Origin: Cellvibrio sp. UBA7671
GTDB lineage: Bacteria; Pseudomonadota; Gammaproteobacteria; Pseudomonadales; Cellvibrionaceae
Assembly: GCA_002483145.1 (NCBI GenBank)
Contig: DLHJ01000012.1
Location: forward strand, 1 to 64,000
Direction: 5' to 3'
DNA length: 64,000 bases
Shown: positions 1 through 9,106 of the stretch, in pieces
Layout: every line of letters starts with the position of its first letter
How positions within the stretch are numbered: position 1 is the first letter of the stretch
Translations under genes and position numbers: made by a program
The notes under the pieces: model-generated
Database searches by the model: none
The model's input: only the letters and a program-made list of their open reading frames with translations
Told to the model about the DNA's origin: nothing

Positions 1-64
1 CTGAACAAACTTAACCGCTAGGTGGAATTGTTTATCTAAATAACCTATTGATGAGTCGTTAGTG

Positions 65-1549
65 ATGAAAAATAATAGTGTCAAAAAAGTCGTAATAGCG
101 GGTGGCGGCACCGCAGGTTGGGTTGCCGCGGCGGCCCTTTCCAAACAACTTGGAAAATTACTGGACGTCGTGTTGGTTGAGTCCGAGCAAATTGGAACTG
201 TTGGTGTAGGCGAGGCCACTATCCCGCCGATGAGGACCTTCCACTCCCTGTTGGGAATTGATGAACAAGAGTTTATGCGTGCCACCAATGCCGTGTTCAA
301 ACTAGGCATTTCATTTAAAAACTGGGGCCAAATCGGTGACGAATACATTCACCCTTTTGGCTCTACCGGGCAAGGCAGTTACCTCGCCGATTTCCAACAC
401 TTTTGGCTGCACGGAAAAAGCAAAGGTATCCATGCGGCATTTGGTGAATACAGCCTGGAAGTGCAAGCCGCTAAAGCGAATAAATTCGCCATATCAAAAA
501 AAGGCAATATTAATTATGCCTATCACCTTGATGCCACCCGTTACGCCCAATATCTGCGGCAGTTTAGCGAAAAATTAGGGACCACACGGATTGAGGGAAA
601 AATCCAACAGGTCCAACAACATCCTGATGGCGATATCAAAGCACTGCTATTGGAATCAGGGGAAGTGGTTGATGGTGATTTATTTATCGATTGCACGGGC
701 TTTACTGGCCTATTGATTGATAAAACATTAAAGACACCTTACGAAGATTGGTCGCACTGGCTGCCGTGTAATAGTGCTATCGCAATACAGACGGAATCCG
801 TTGAACCGGCTAAACCCTATGTAACCTGCACTGCCCATCACGCCGGCTGGCAATGGCATATCCCCTTACAACATAGAGTCGGTAACGGCAATGTTTTTTG
901 TAATGATTTCATGTCCGATGACCAGGCAAAGCAGCATCTGTTGAATAACGTTAAAGGCAAGGTGTTAACCGAGCCCAGAGTCATTAAATATAAAACGGGT
1001 CGGCGCAAAGCGTTTTGGAATAGAAATTGTGTTGCATTAGGATTGTCGAGCGGATTTGTTGAGCCGCTAGAGTCAACCAGTATTTATATGTTTATGATTG
1101 GGATCGTCCGGCTAATGAAGATGTTTCCATTTCACGGTGTCACTCAATCATCTATCGATGAATACAATCAGCAATCTATTGCAGAACTGGAAAATATCCG
1201 CGACTTTATCATCTTGCATTATCACGCTACGGCGCGTGAAGACAGCGAGTTCTGGCGTTACTGTAAGAATATGAGTGTCCCGGACTCCTTATCGCATCGC
1301 CTTGAGCTGTTCAAAGAAAACGGCTTTGCTTTTCCGCGTGAGCCGGAATTGTTCCGGCTTGATTCGTGGTTGCACGTTATGCTGGGGCAAGGCCTTATGC
1401 CCCGCAATCATCACTCGATATTCAAGACGATGTCGGATGAAGAGTTGGTGCGCCACCTGACCAATACCCGCAATACAATTGCGGATGCGGTGAGCAAGCT
1501 ACCAAACCACCAGGAGTTTGTTAATCAGTATTGCAAAGCGGATATGTAA
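65..1549 (+). CDS. Flavin-dependent tryptophan halogenase family protein
   Basis: Predicted FADH2-dependent halogenase that would use chloride or bromide and O2 to form HOX next to a catalytic lysine. Seen in the sequence: an FAD-binding GGGTAGW motif near residues 14-20, the halogenase signature WQWHIP in the middle, and a lysine at residue 79 (counted from ATG 65) in the FKLGISFK segment, which matches the catalytic lysine position of PrnA-type enzymes. A GTG at 62 is in frame, but the ATG at 65 gives the usual length (494 aa). No strong ribosome binding site is visible. In this kind of bacterium, paralogues of this family usually sit next to TonB-dependent receptors and carbohydrate genes rather than antibiotic clusters; the upstream neighbour is cut off by the window edge. 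The family call is firm; the substrate is unknown and need not be free tryptophan. Confidence 0.9.
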   Translation: MKNNSVKKVVIAGGGTAGWVAAAALSKQLGKLLDVVLVESEQIGTVGVGEATIPPMRTFHSLLGIDEQEFMRATNAVFKLGISFKNWGQIGDEYIHPFGSTGQGSYLADFQHFWLHGKSKGIHAAFGEYSLEVQAAKANKFAISKKGNINYAYHLDATRYAQYLRQFSEKLGTTRIEGKIQQVQQHPDGDIKALLLESGEVVDGDLFIDCTGFTGLLIDKTLKTPYEDWSHWLPCNSAIAIQTESVEPAKPYVTCTAHHAGWQWHIPLQHRVGNGNVFCNDFMSDDQAKQHLLNNVKGKVLTEPRVIKYKTGRRKAFWNRNCVALGLSSGFVEPLESTSIYMFMIGIVRLMKMFPFHGVTQSSIDEYNQQSIAELENIRDFIILHYHATAREDSEFWRYCKNMSVPDSLSHRLELFKENGFAFPREPELFRLDSWLHVMLGQGLMPRNHHSIFKTMSDEELVRHLTNTRNTIADAVSKLPNHQEFVNQYCKADM

Positions 1550-1569
1550 TTATTTTCTGCCAGCAAATA

Positions 1570-1608
1570 AAAATCCCCGCCAGCTTACACTGGCGGGGAT
1601 TTTTATTT
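1570..1608. terminator. Bidirectional rho-independent terminator between halogenase and GH3 genes
   Basis: A 14-bp perfect stem (1570-1583 with 1590-1603) with a 6-nt loop has a GC-rich core and is flanked by A-rich and T-rich tracts. It lies between two convergent genes, so it can serve both strands. Confidence 0.9.
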
Positions 1609-1627
1609 TAACGTCACAGCAATTTTC

Positions 1628-4216
1628 TTATGGACAAGCAACATCTTTACCCGCACCTTTCACCACACTGACTTTGGCGAACGTAATATCCAAAGTGCCG
1701 CTGGTGATGAGCGAGAATGGTTGCAGGATTTGCGTCCAGTATTCTTCTGGTGGTTGGCCAATACCAAAATTAGCACCGGACGTTGGGTAGCATTTGAAAG
1801 GCACTGTGACAGTTTGCCAGCCTTGACCGGCGAAGCCTTTGAGTTTTTCACTCAGGTCGATATCTGATGCGCAGTAAGAGCCGCAACCCAAACGCAAGTA
1901 AGTGGTTGCACTGGGTGCTGCATCAACTTTGATATCAAATACCAATGCGGAATCGCTGCTGTAGTAATTGATAAAGTCCTGGCGGTTAGCGACTGACAAT
2001 GCCACTTGACCACTGCCTGAACCATTCCATTGCACGCGGCGTGCATCTTCTTGCACATCGCGGTCAACCGCTTGGATCATCAGCGATGAAGCTTTAACTG
2101 TGTTGCTGTTCATTGGCACTACATCGTTTTGGTAACCAATAATTTCCAATTGCCAGGGTTCCATTGGACGGCGGTTGAAAATTTCCAACACATCCAAGGC
2201 TTCTGCTGCTTTTAATCCGTCTTCAGGCAGATTGTCTGCAAGTGTATCTTTGTCGGCATAACTTAAGCCGAAACCGTAAGCAAAGAGTGGATCGTAATTT
2301 TTATCGCCACGGTTAAGTGGAGTTTGGTCGGGGTGCTTGGGCCAGGAGAAACTCAAACGGCCTTTCATATCGTAATTAATTTCACCGGCTGCATTTTTGA
2401 AAATCACATCTGCCACACCAGCACCTTCCGTACCCGGTTGCCAAATGGCGACAAATGCATCTGATGCATTTAATTCGCGATTGACCCACAGTGGGCGCCC
2501 GGTGATAAACAAAGACACAACGGGGATATTTTGCGCGCGCAATTTTTTCAGCAATTCCAGATCGCTTGGGTTGCGTGGCTTATAAGCAAGCATGCCCACA
2601 TCGCCCTGCATTTCTGCGTAGGGATCTTCACCAAACACAACAATCGCAACATCGGGTTTTTCGCTGAATGAACCATCGACACTGAGTGTGGCTTTGCCGC
2701 CTGCTGCGCTCACGACTTCATTGATACCTGCGTAGACAGAAGTTGCGCCGGGGAAATCAGAATTCACGTTGCCGGTACCTTGCCAGGTTACTGACCAGCC
2801 GCCCGCTTGTTTGCCGATATTATCTGCGCCATCACCTGCAACCAGAACTTTTTGGTTACGCGCGAGTGGCAACAGATTGTTTTTGTTTTTCAACAGCACC
2901 AGCGATTCGCGCACAGCTTGACGCGCAACGGCGCGATGTTCTGGCGCGCCCAACAATTCTTTTTTGCCGGCAAGTGGGCGAGTAGATGGAGCGCCTTTTT
3001 CAAATAATCCGGCGCGGATTTTTACGCGCAAAATTCTACGTACGGCATCATCCAAACGTTCAGCGGTCACTTCGCCGGATTTGGCCTGCGCCAACAAATT
3101 GTTATACAGGTCCTTCCAGTTGGGTTCGGGCACCATGTAAATATCCAAACCGGCCATAAGTGATTCAGGGCAATCTACGGCGGTGCAACCGGGAATAAAA
3201 CTGTGGCCGCTCCAGTCGCCGACGACCAAACCATCAAAACCCATTTGGCCTTTGAGTACATCGGTGAGCAAATATTTGTGGCCGTGCATACGTGTGCCAT
3301 CCCAGCTGGTGAACGAGGCCATTACCGCCTGCACACCGGATTCCAATGCGCTGAAATAACCGGCGCCGTGAATATCGCGCAGATGCTGTTCATCTCCCTG
3401 GGTCGGCCCGCGATCCACACCGTTTAAGGTGCCGCCATCGCCAATAAAATGTTTGGCGGTGGAGATCACGTGTTCATTGGATAAAAATTTCTCGGAACCA
3501 CCTTCACCTTGCAGGCCTTCCACCATTTTTCCAGCGAAGGCGCCGACGATTTGTGGGTCTTCCGACCAGCTTTCATAGGCGCGGCCCCAGCGGTCATCGC
3601 GCGCTACGGCAACAGTGGGGGAGAAATCCCAATCCAGACCGGTGACAGCGATTTCACGAGCAGTCGCCCAACCGATTTGTTTTAGCAGTTCGGGGTTGTT
3701 GGTTGCACCCAGGGCGATATTGTGAGGAAAGAGGGTGGCGCCGACGACGTTACCCAAGCCATGCACCGCGTCAGTGCCCCACATAATCGGGATGCCAATA
3801 CGGCCGTTGGATTTATCGATGGAGGCGTTGTAGAAGCTGTCGGCCAGTTTTACCCAGTCTTCCATGGTCGCGTATTTGTTGCTGCCAGGGGTGCTGCCGC
3901 CGCCGTTGAGCACGGAACCCACGTGATACTGCTTGATATCTTCAGGGGTCAGGAATTTGATTTCTGGTTGGATCAGCTGACCGATTTTCTCTTCCAACGT
4001 CATTTTTGCCAGCAGCTCCTCAATGCGAGTTTCCACTGCCGGGTCTTTTTTAACCGCGCTGGTAATCGCCGGCCACTCCACTTTGGCCGCCGTGGTTGTG
4101 CTCGCAGGAGGCGTAGTTGCTACTGGAGCCTCCGTTTTTTGGGCATCACACCCGGCAAGCAGCGAAAGTAGAACGGCGCCTGATACCAGTGACCGAAGCT
4201 GTACTTTATTGTTCAT
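1628..4216 (-). CDS. Glycoside hydrolase family 3 exo-1,4-beta-glucosidase, lipoprotein
   Basis: Probable outer-membrane or periplasmic beta-glucan exo-hydrolase that releases glucose from cello-oligosaccharides. The ATG at 4216 (862 aa) is preferred over an in-frame TTG at 4237 because it starts directly with a lipoprotein signal peptide ending in the lipobox LLAGC. A GH3 N-terminal (alpha/beta)8 domain follows (about residues 60-390), with the nucleophile Asp334 in VVGDWSGH, then a GH3 C-terminal domain and a C-terminal galactose-binding-like domain of the ExoP type. Cel3A-type glucan glucohydrolases of Cellvibrio have this architecture. It is divergent from the CBM6 gene at 4690, with which it shares a 473-bp control region. 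Family and localisation are well supported; exact substrate preference is inferred. Confidence 0.93.
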   Translation of the reverse strand: MNNKVQLRSLVSGAVLLSLLAGCDAQKTEAPVATTPPASTTTAAKVEWPAITSAVKKDPAVETRIEELLAKMTLEEKIGQLIQPEIKFLTPEDIKQYHVGSVLNGGGSTPGSNKYATMEDWVKLADSFYNASIDKSNGRIGIPIMWGTDAVHGLGNVVGATLFPHNIALGATNNPELLKQIGWATAREIAVTGLDWDFSPTVAVARDDRWGRAYESWSEDPQIVGAFAGKMVEGLQGEGGSEKFLSNEHVISTAKHFIGDGGTLNGVDRGPTQGDEQHLRDIHGAGYFSALESGVQAVMASFTSWDGTRMHGHKYLLTDVLKGQMGFDGLVVGDWSGHSFIPGCTAVDCPESLMAGLDIYMVPEPNWKDLYNNLLAQAKSGEVTAERLDDAVRRILRVKIRAGLFEKGAPSTRPLAGKKELLGAPEHRAVARQAVRESLVLLKNKNNLLPLARNQKVLVAGDGADNIGKQAGGWSVTWQGTGNVNSDFPGATSVYAGINEVVSAAGGKATLSVDGSFSEKPDVAIVVFGEDPYAEMQGDVGMLAYKPRNPSDLELLKKLRAQNIPVVSLFITGRPLWVNRELNASDAFVAIWQPGTEGAGVADVIFKNAAGEINYDMKGRLSFSWPKHPDQTPLNRGDKNYDPLFAYGFGLSYADKDTLADNLPEDGLKAAEALDVLEIFNRRPMEPWQLEIIGYQNDVVPMNSNTVKASSLMIQAVDRDVQEDARRVQWNGSGSGQVALSVANRQDFINYYSSDSALVFDIKVDAAPSATTYLRLGCGSYCASDIDLSEKLKGFAGQGWQTVTVPFKCYPTSGANFGIGQPPEEYWTQILQPFSLITSGTLDITFAKVSVVKGAGKDVACP

Positions 4217-4525
4217 AGTGGATGACCTGTTATTCAAATAAAGAGTTGAAACAAAGAAATGCCAATTCGATTAATCGCAACAATTAATTCAACTGCATCA
4301 ATGGGGCGCAGGATGATAATCAATATTGGTTATATGCAGTAGTCAAAACGACAGCTGCGCAAGTATTCGCATATAAAAGGTAGCAGTTGGTGACCATCCT
4401 GCGAATAAACTTTACCTTTTATGATGCAAATATCAGGTTTGGAGGGATGAACCATATAAGGAAATATGAATAATCGAGCCGTTTTTTTATCAATAAAAGA
4501 TGTATGCATTTTTAAAGTGCATATC

Positions 4526-4543
4526 CGCATATGCTCATATGCG
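4526..4543. promoter_or_regulatory. Inverted repeat, candidate repressor operator
   Basis: Perfect 8-bp arms CGCATATG / CATATGCG separated by 2 nt. It lies between the two divergent carbohydrate genes, just upstream of the CRP-like site. The size fits a LacI or similar dimeric regulator; the protein is not in the window. Confidence 0.4.
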
Positions 4544-4564
4544 AAAAGATTGCAATGAACTCCT

Positions 4565-4580
4565 TGTGTTACAGATCACA
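4565..4580 (+). promoter_or_regulatory. CRP/Vfr-like binding site
   Basis: TGTGT-N6-TCACA, one mismatch from the CRP consensus TGTGA-N6-TCACA. Its centre is about 38 bp upstream of the start site expected from the TACACT box at 4598, close to a class II activator position. This suggests carbon-source control of the CBM6 gene and possibly of the divergent GH3 gene. Confidence 0.5.
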
Positions 4581-4689
4581 AATTCTTGATCATCTTCTAC
4601 ACTAAAAAAGCTAACTCCCTCTCAGGTTAATTTCTGAACTATTCATTAAACGGCTCGAAAAATCATGCGGTTGTAGTTTTGGAGGCATC

Positions 4690-7032
4690 ATGTTCAAAAA
4701 AAAAGAGCTCACGCGCTTAGGCGACATCCTAGTCAGTAAAGGACTTATAACACCCGCACAACTTGATCTTGCGATCAAAGAACAATCACGACGCAAACGT
4801 TTGTTAGACCCCGCTGATACTACTGCCGTAGTGACACCGATCGGTGAAATATTGATTGAACTGGGTTTTATTGACCAGTTGCAACTAAAACGCGGTTTGA
4901 ATTGGCAGCAGCGTTTGCGCCATGCCTCCATCGCTATGGCACTCTGCGCTCCATTTATGATTTTTGCACCCAGTGCAGCCGCCAATGTGGTGCGAACAGC
5001 CCCCACCACGATTGAAGCGGAAAACTACACTGCGATGCAGGGTGTAATTGCTGAAAATACCACTGATATCGGTGCTGGAAAAAATATTGGCGGTATAAGC
5101 ACCGGTGATTGGATGTCCTACAGTGTCGATCTACCGGCGGCAGGTACCTACAAAATTACCTACAGGGTCGCATCGCCTAACACGACGGGTAGTTTGATTT
5201 TGCGCTCTGCAAATGATGCTGATTTGGCAACACTCAAGGTGCCTAAAACTGGCGGGTGGCAAGTGTGGACCAGTGTGGACCAAATGGTCACTCTACCAAA
5301 AGGCGTGCAGACCTTAAAAATCTTCGCCAAAACGGGTGGCTTTAATCTCAATTGGTTTCAATTGGAAAAAATTACGTCAATTAACGCAGCGATAGAAGCA
5401 GAAAACTATTCTGCTATGAGCGGCGTTATTACTGAGGCCACAACAGATATCGGCGGTGGGCAGAATGTAGGCGGGATTAGTACTGGCGATTGGATGAATT
5501 ATGCCGGGGTGGATATACCCGCAGATGGCACTTACAAAATTACCTATCGCGTCGCCAGCCCTTATAGCACAGCCAAAATCACCCTGAAATCCGGTGCGGA
5601 CGTAGAAATAGGCACAGTATCGGTTCCCAAAACCGGAGGATTTCAAGTCTGGAGTGATGTTGTGCAAACAGTCACTCTGCAAAAAGGTGTGCAGGATTTA
5701 AAAGTATTCGCCAAAGCCGGTGGATTTAATATCAATTCATTCAAAATTGAGGCAGATACCGCAGCGGGGATTACACCACCTGTGGTCATCGCTACCGCCC
5801 CAGCACCTATTGCAGCTGCAGCAACACCCACCGCAGCAGTGCTGCCCGGCGCACCCTTGACCCTTCAGGCGGAAAGTTATTCGTCGATGAGTGGAATTAT
5901 TTCTGAGACCACTACCGATGTTGGCGGCGGCAAAAGTGTAGGTGGAATTGGCACTAATGATTGGCTGCTCTACGACGGTATTAATATTCCCATCACTGGT
6001 GAATATAAAATCACATACCGTGTAGCCAGCCCTTACACCACCGCAAAAATGATGCTCAAGTCAGGCACCAACGTTGATTTGGGTTTATTGGCTATTCCCA
6101 AAACCGGTGGCTGGCAAATCTGGACTGATATCAGTCATACCTTGACCCTGCAACAGGGAGTACAAAGTTTAAAAGTGTTTGCGCAGACCGGTGGATTTAA
6201 TTTCAATTGGCTGAAAATTGAAAGCCTGGTTCCGGTCAGCCAGACTATTGAAGCAGAAAGTTATTCATCCATGTTTGGTGTTTTTAACCAAACTACAACC
6301 GATGTTGGCGGCGGTCAAAATGTCGCCGGCATAGCGACAGGTGAATGGATGACTTACAGCGGCATCAACGTGCCAGCAGATGGTAATTACAAAATCACCT
6401 ATCGCGTTGCCAGCACCGTCAGCACTGGCAAAATTGCACTGCACTCAGCGGCTAATGTTGAGTTAGGGCGTGTATCAGTGCCATCTACGGGCGGCTTCCA
6501 AATCTGGAAGGAGGTTGAGCATACAGTGGCACTGAAAAAAGGTGTGCAGGATTTAAAAATAGTTGCAGCAACCGGCGGTTTTAATCTCAACTGGTTCAAA
6601 ATGGAGTTTGCCGGGGCAGCAAATGCTTCCAGTGCAGCCAGTTCGTCGGCACCAGCAGTATCTTCTTCCAGCTCATCCAGTTCCGCACCTGCAGTGAGTT
6701 CATCAAGCTCTTCAACATCGTCTACACCGGCGATGAGTTCGTCGAGCTGGTCAAGTTCATCAGTAGCAGCTCATGTGGCGGGGCCTGTTGCCATTACCTG
6801 GATGGCGCCGGATAAACGCGAAAACGGAGCGCAACTCTATATTGATGAACTGGGTGGTTATGAAATTCGTTATAAAAAAACGGCGGACACAAAATACACC
6901 TACGTCTCTATTAATGACCCCTGGACGCAGTCGTACAAATTTGATTGGCTCGAAGGCGATTATATTTTCCAAATCGCCGCGTTTGATAAAAACGGTGTCT
7001 ACAGTCCCTTTGTAGATATCCAGCGGCAGTAA
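4690..7032 (+). CDS. Membrane-anchored or exported protein: MshEN-like N-domain, four CBM6 modules, Ser linker, FN3-like C-domain
   Basis: A 780-aa carbohydrate-binding surface protein without a visible catalytic domain. Residues 9-73 carry two tandem copies of an RLGxxL...L...Q pattern (RLGDILVSKGLI and PIGEILIELGFI), as in the MshEN/GspE N-terminal domains that bind cyclic di-GMP in other proteins. A basic stretch (RLRH) and a single hydrophobic segment (79-95) follow, with a possible signal peptidase site after SAAA. Next are four CBM6-like modules of about 125 residues starting near 5011, 5392, 5866 and 6244, each opening with (I/L)xAExYxxMxGV. A poly-Ser/Ala-Pro linker (6625-6770) leads to an FN3-like domain. 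The N-in topology would put the MshEN-like part in the cytoplasm. Start at ATG 4690, preceded by GGAGG at 4680-4684. The CBM6 call is firm; c-di-GMP binding is inference. Confidence 0.85.
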   Translation: MFKKKELTRLGDILVSKGLITPAQLDLAIKEQSRRKRLLDPADTTAVVTPIGEILIELGFIDQLQLKRGLNWQQRLRHASIAMALCAPFMIFAPSAAANVVRTAPTTIEAENYTAMQGVIAENTTDIGAGKNIGGISTGDWMSYSVDLPAAGTYKITYRVASPNTTGSLILRSANDADLATLKVPKTGGWQVWTSVDQMVTLPKGVQTLKIFAKTGGFNLNWFQLEKITSINAAIEAENYSAMSGVITEATTDIGGGQNVGGISTGDWMNYAGVDIPADGTYKITYRVASPYSTAKITLKSGADVEIGTVSVPKTGGFQVWSDVVQTVTLQKGVQDLKVFAKAGGFNINSFKIEADTAAGITPPVVIATAPAPIAAAATPTAAVLPGAPLTLQAESYSSMSGIISETTTDVGGGKSVGGIGTNDWLLYDGINIPITGEYKITYRVASPYTTAKMMLKSGTNVDLGLLAIPKTGGWQIWTDISHTLTLQQGVQSLKVFAQTGGFNFNWLKIESLVPVSQTIEAESYSSMFGVFNQTTTDVGGGQNVAGIATGEWMTYSGINVPADGNYKITYRVASTVSTGKIALHSAANVELGRVSVPSTGGFQIWKEVEHTVALKKGVQDLKIVAATGGFNLNWFKMEFAGAANASSAASSSAPAVSSSSSSSSAPAVSSSSSSTSSTPAMSSSSWSSSSVAAHVAGPVAITWMAPDKRENGAQLYIDELGGYEIRYKKTADTKYTYVSINDPWTQSYKFDWLEGDYIFQIAAFDKNGVYSPFVDIQRQ

Positions 7033-7051
7033 AATTTTTAAACTGTGCAAT

Positions 7052-7082
7052 AAAAAAATGGCAGATTTTCTGCCATTTTTTT
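7052..7082. terminator. Bidirectional rho-independent terminator
   Basis: A perfect 14-bp stem (7052-7065 with 7069-7082), A-rich on one side and T-rich on the other, with a 3-nt loop. It sits between the convergent CBM6 and SDR genes. Confidence 0.9.
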
Positions 7083-7106
7083 ATTGGGAAATTGTTGTGT
7101 AAGGGA

Positions 7107-7853
7107 TTATCGCCCACCACTTACATCCAGCAAACTGCCGGTGATGTAAGAAGCTTCATCAGACGCGAGCCATAAAATCGCGTTGGCAACCTCATCAGCC
7201 TCACCTGCGCGCTGCATAGGAATGGTTGGTGCGATACGATCAATCCGTCCTGGCTCGCCACCTTTTGCGTGCAATTCCGTATTGATAATGCCGGGACGCA
7301 CAGCGTTAACTCGAATACCGTCGGCAACCAATTCTTTGGCAAGCCCCATCGTAAAGGTATCAATTGCGCCTTTGCTCGCGGCGTAGTCGATATATTCAAA
7401 CGGCGAACCAAAACGCGCGGCAATAGATGAAACATTGACAATCGCACCGCCATTTCCTCCCTCAAGTTTACTCATGCGTTTAATCGCTTCACGCGCGCAG
7501 ATAAAACTGCCAATCACATTTACCGCAAATAATTTTTCCAGCTCGGCAACCTGGGTATCGCGAAATAATTTTTGGCGCAAAATGGCGGCGTTGTTCACCA
7601 GTACATCCAAGCGGCCAAACGTATTATCGATTTGCGAAAAGAGATTTAACACATCGCTCTCAATTCCCACATCCGCTTGTACGCATAAAGCGTTGCGTCC
7701 GAGCGCAATAATTTTTTGTGCAACAGCTTCAGCTTGCGTGCGATTCGTTAAATAAGTGATGACGAGATCGTAACCGCGTTCGGCTGCGAGTAGTGCGGTG
7801 GCTGCGCCTATGCCACTGCTGGCGCCGGTGATTAGCATGACGGGGTTCGACAT
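7107..7853 (-). CDS. Short-chain dehydrogenase/reductase (SDR), classical type
   Basis: A 248-aa NAD(P)-dependent oxidoreductase with a complete classical SDR signature: TGASSGIG at 9-16, NNA at 87-89, the serine in the VSS segment near 142, and YAASK with Tyr157/Lys161. The ATG at 7853 is chosen because AAGGAG lies 8 nt upstream; an in-frame upstream codon at 7871 would read through this site. It is the last gene of the MBOAT/SGNH operon, 23 bp after the preceding stop, so it may be co-transcribed, though a link to acylation is only positional. Similar to glucose/3-oxoacyl reductase-like SDRs; substrate unknown. Confidence 0.9.
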   Translation of the reverse strand: MSNPVMLITGASSGIGAATALLAAERGYDLVITYLTNRTQAEAVAQKIIALGRNALCVQADVGIESDVLNLFSQIDNTFGRLDVLVNNAAILRQKLFRDTQVAELEKLFAVNVIGSFICAREAIKRMSKLEGGNGGAIVNVSSIAARFGSPFEYIDYAASKGAIDTFTMGLAKELVADGIRVNAVRPGIINTELHAKGGEPGRIDRIAPTIPMQRAGEADEVANAILWLASDEASYITGSLLDVSGGR

Positions 7854-7876
7854 CTCAGCTCCTTGCACCAAGCCGG

Positions 7877-9106
7877 TTAATTTTTTTGCGCCACAGCCAA
7901 GCGTTTCAGCGCTTTATCCATTTCATCCAACAGCGCAACATAAAGTGCATCGGCACTCGCCACATAGCCTTCGGGGCTCATATGAACCAGATCCGGACGC
8001 ATAAACGGCGTTTTTTGTTTGAGCCAGAATTGCGCGCCGCAATTGCCGCCCATCATCGCGCTCCAATCCCAATAGAGTGTGCCTTCCTGTCGGGCGATGC
8101 GCCGTTGGCTGTTCTGCACTTTGATCAAACTCGGCGGCAGCGGTACACGGCAGCCAACGTTGATGTGCGGTGGGCGGGATTTTGCGGAACTGGGTGCTCC
8201 TACTAACAAGATAGCTGCTTCCGGAGCGGCGCCGCGCAGAGATCTAATCGCCTGGCGCAATTCGGCCTCGTAGGTCTCCGGCACCAGATCTTTGCCAAAG
8301 GCTTCATTCGTCCCGTAAGCGAGGATGATCAACTGCGGGTTGCGCCATTGCAGTTGGTTGCGCAGAGTAGAGGAATCCCAGCGGTTGATAACGTTGGCGA
8401 CCGAGCCGTTATTGCCCAGTGCATCCAGCGTAATTCCGGGCGCCATGCGATCCAAAATAACGCCGCCCAGTTTTCCACCCGAAGGCGCGAGTAGTTTCAG
8501 TCCGCTCACCTTGTTTGCATCCAGCTCTTGGGTACTCAACCGCCATGGTGCTTTGGCATCACCTTGCCCCGGTAACTTGTGCACTTTGCCGCCGGGCAGC
8601 GCGAGGCTCCAGGGCGTTTGGCGGGAGTTCTGCCAGATGTTCAAACGCCATTGCCCGGTAGCAGGCACTTCTTTGACTTTGATTTCGAGGATCGAGTTAC
8701 CAGCCGAGGTATTGATAAATCCGCCGACCGGAAACACACCCGAATGTTTGTGCTGTTTAGCGTCGCTGAGTTTCCAGCTGCCGGTGCTGCGCAGCAATAC
8801 CTGGCTGGAGCGCTGGTTGATGATGTAACCCGGTGTAAGCCAGCCGATACCGGCGTTGCCAAACTGATTTTGCAGGCGCTGGCGCAATTGGCCGGTAAAG
8901 TAGTCGCCTGCGGTATGGGAGTCCCCCAATTGGATAATCCGGATCGGCTCCTGCCGCTTTTTATCTTCCAGATCGCGCAAGCTTTGCCAGAGCGCCGGGG
9001 CTTTGCGGTCGCCATAATCGAGCAGCGGTGTGGTTTTGTTGGCCGCTACGGCTGGCATCGCCTTGGCTAAAACCAGCAGCCATAAGCAGAGGGTTAAATA
9101 CTTCAT
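7877..9106 (-). CDS. Exported SGNH/GDSL hydrolase (glycan O-acyltransferase/esterase-like)
   Basis: A 409-aa protein with an N-terminal signal peptide (residues 1-22, ending AVAA) and SGNH blocks: block I IQLGDSHTAGD near 60, block III YGTNEA, and a C-terminal HMSPEGY block V with the catalytic His. The spacing between blocks is long, as in periplasmic acyl-transferring SGNH proteins that work with an MBOAT partner (AlgJ/AlgX, PatB). The start overlaps the upstream DUF459 gene by 4 nt, showing tight translational coupling. The likely role is transfer or removal of acetyl groups on a periplasmic or exported polysaccharide. Whether it is a transferase or an esterase cannot be told from sequence. 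Confidence 0.8.
   Translation of the reverse strand: MKYLTLCLWLLVLAKAMPAVAANKTTPLLDYGDRKAPALWQSLRDLEDKKRQEPIRIIQLGDSHTAGDYFTGQLRQRLQNQFGNAGIGWLTPGYIINQRSSQVLLRSTGSWKLSDAKQHKHSGVFPVGGFINTSAGNSILEIKVKEVPATGQWRLNIWQNSRQTPWSLALPGGKVHKLPGQGDAKAPWRLSTQELDANKVSGLKLLAPSGGKLGGVILDRMAPGITLDALGNNGSVANVINRWDSSTLRNQLQWRNPQLIILAYGTNEAFGKDLVPETYEAELRQAIRSLRGAAPEAAILLVGAPSSAKSRPPHINVGCRVPLPPSLIKVQNSQRRIARQEGTLYWDWSAMMGGNCGAQFWLKQKTPFMRPDLVHMSPEGYVASADALYVALLDEMDKALKRLAVAQKN

Larger units (their letters stand above)
4217..4689. promoter_or_regulatory. Shared divergent control region (GH3 / CBM6 protein)
   Basis: This 473-bp AT-rich stretch has no convincing gene. It contains an 18-bp dyad (4526-4543), a CRP-like site (4565-4580) and a possible -10 box TACACT (4598-4603) for the rightward gene. 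The small minus-strand ORF inside it (4330-4530) has no recognisable features. Confidence 0.55.

Noticed and set aside
4330-4530. 66-codon minus-strand ORF in the GH3/CBM6 intergenic region
   Set aside because: No motif and no ribosome binding site; it lies beside regulatory repeats.
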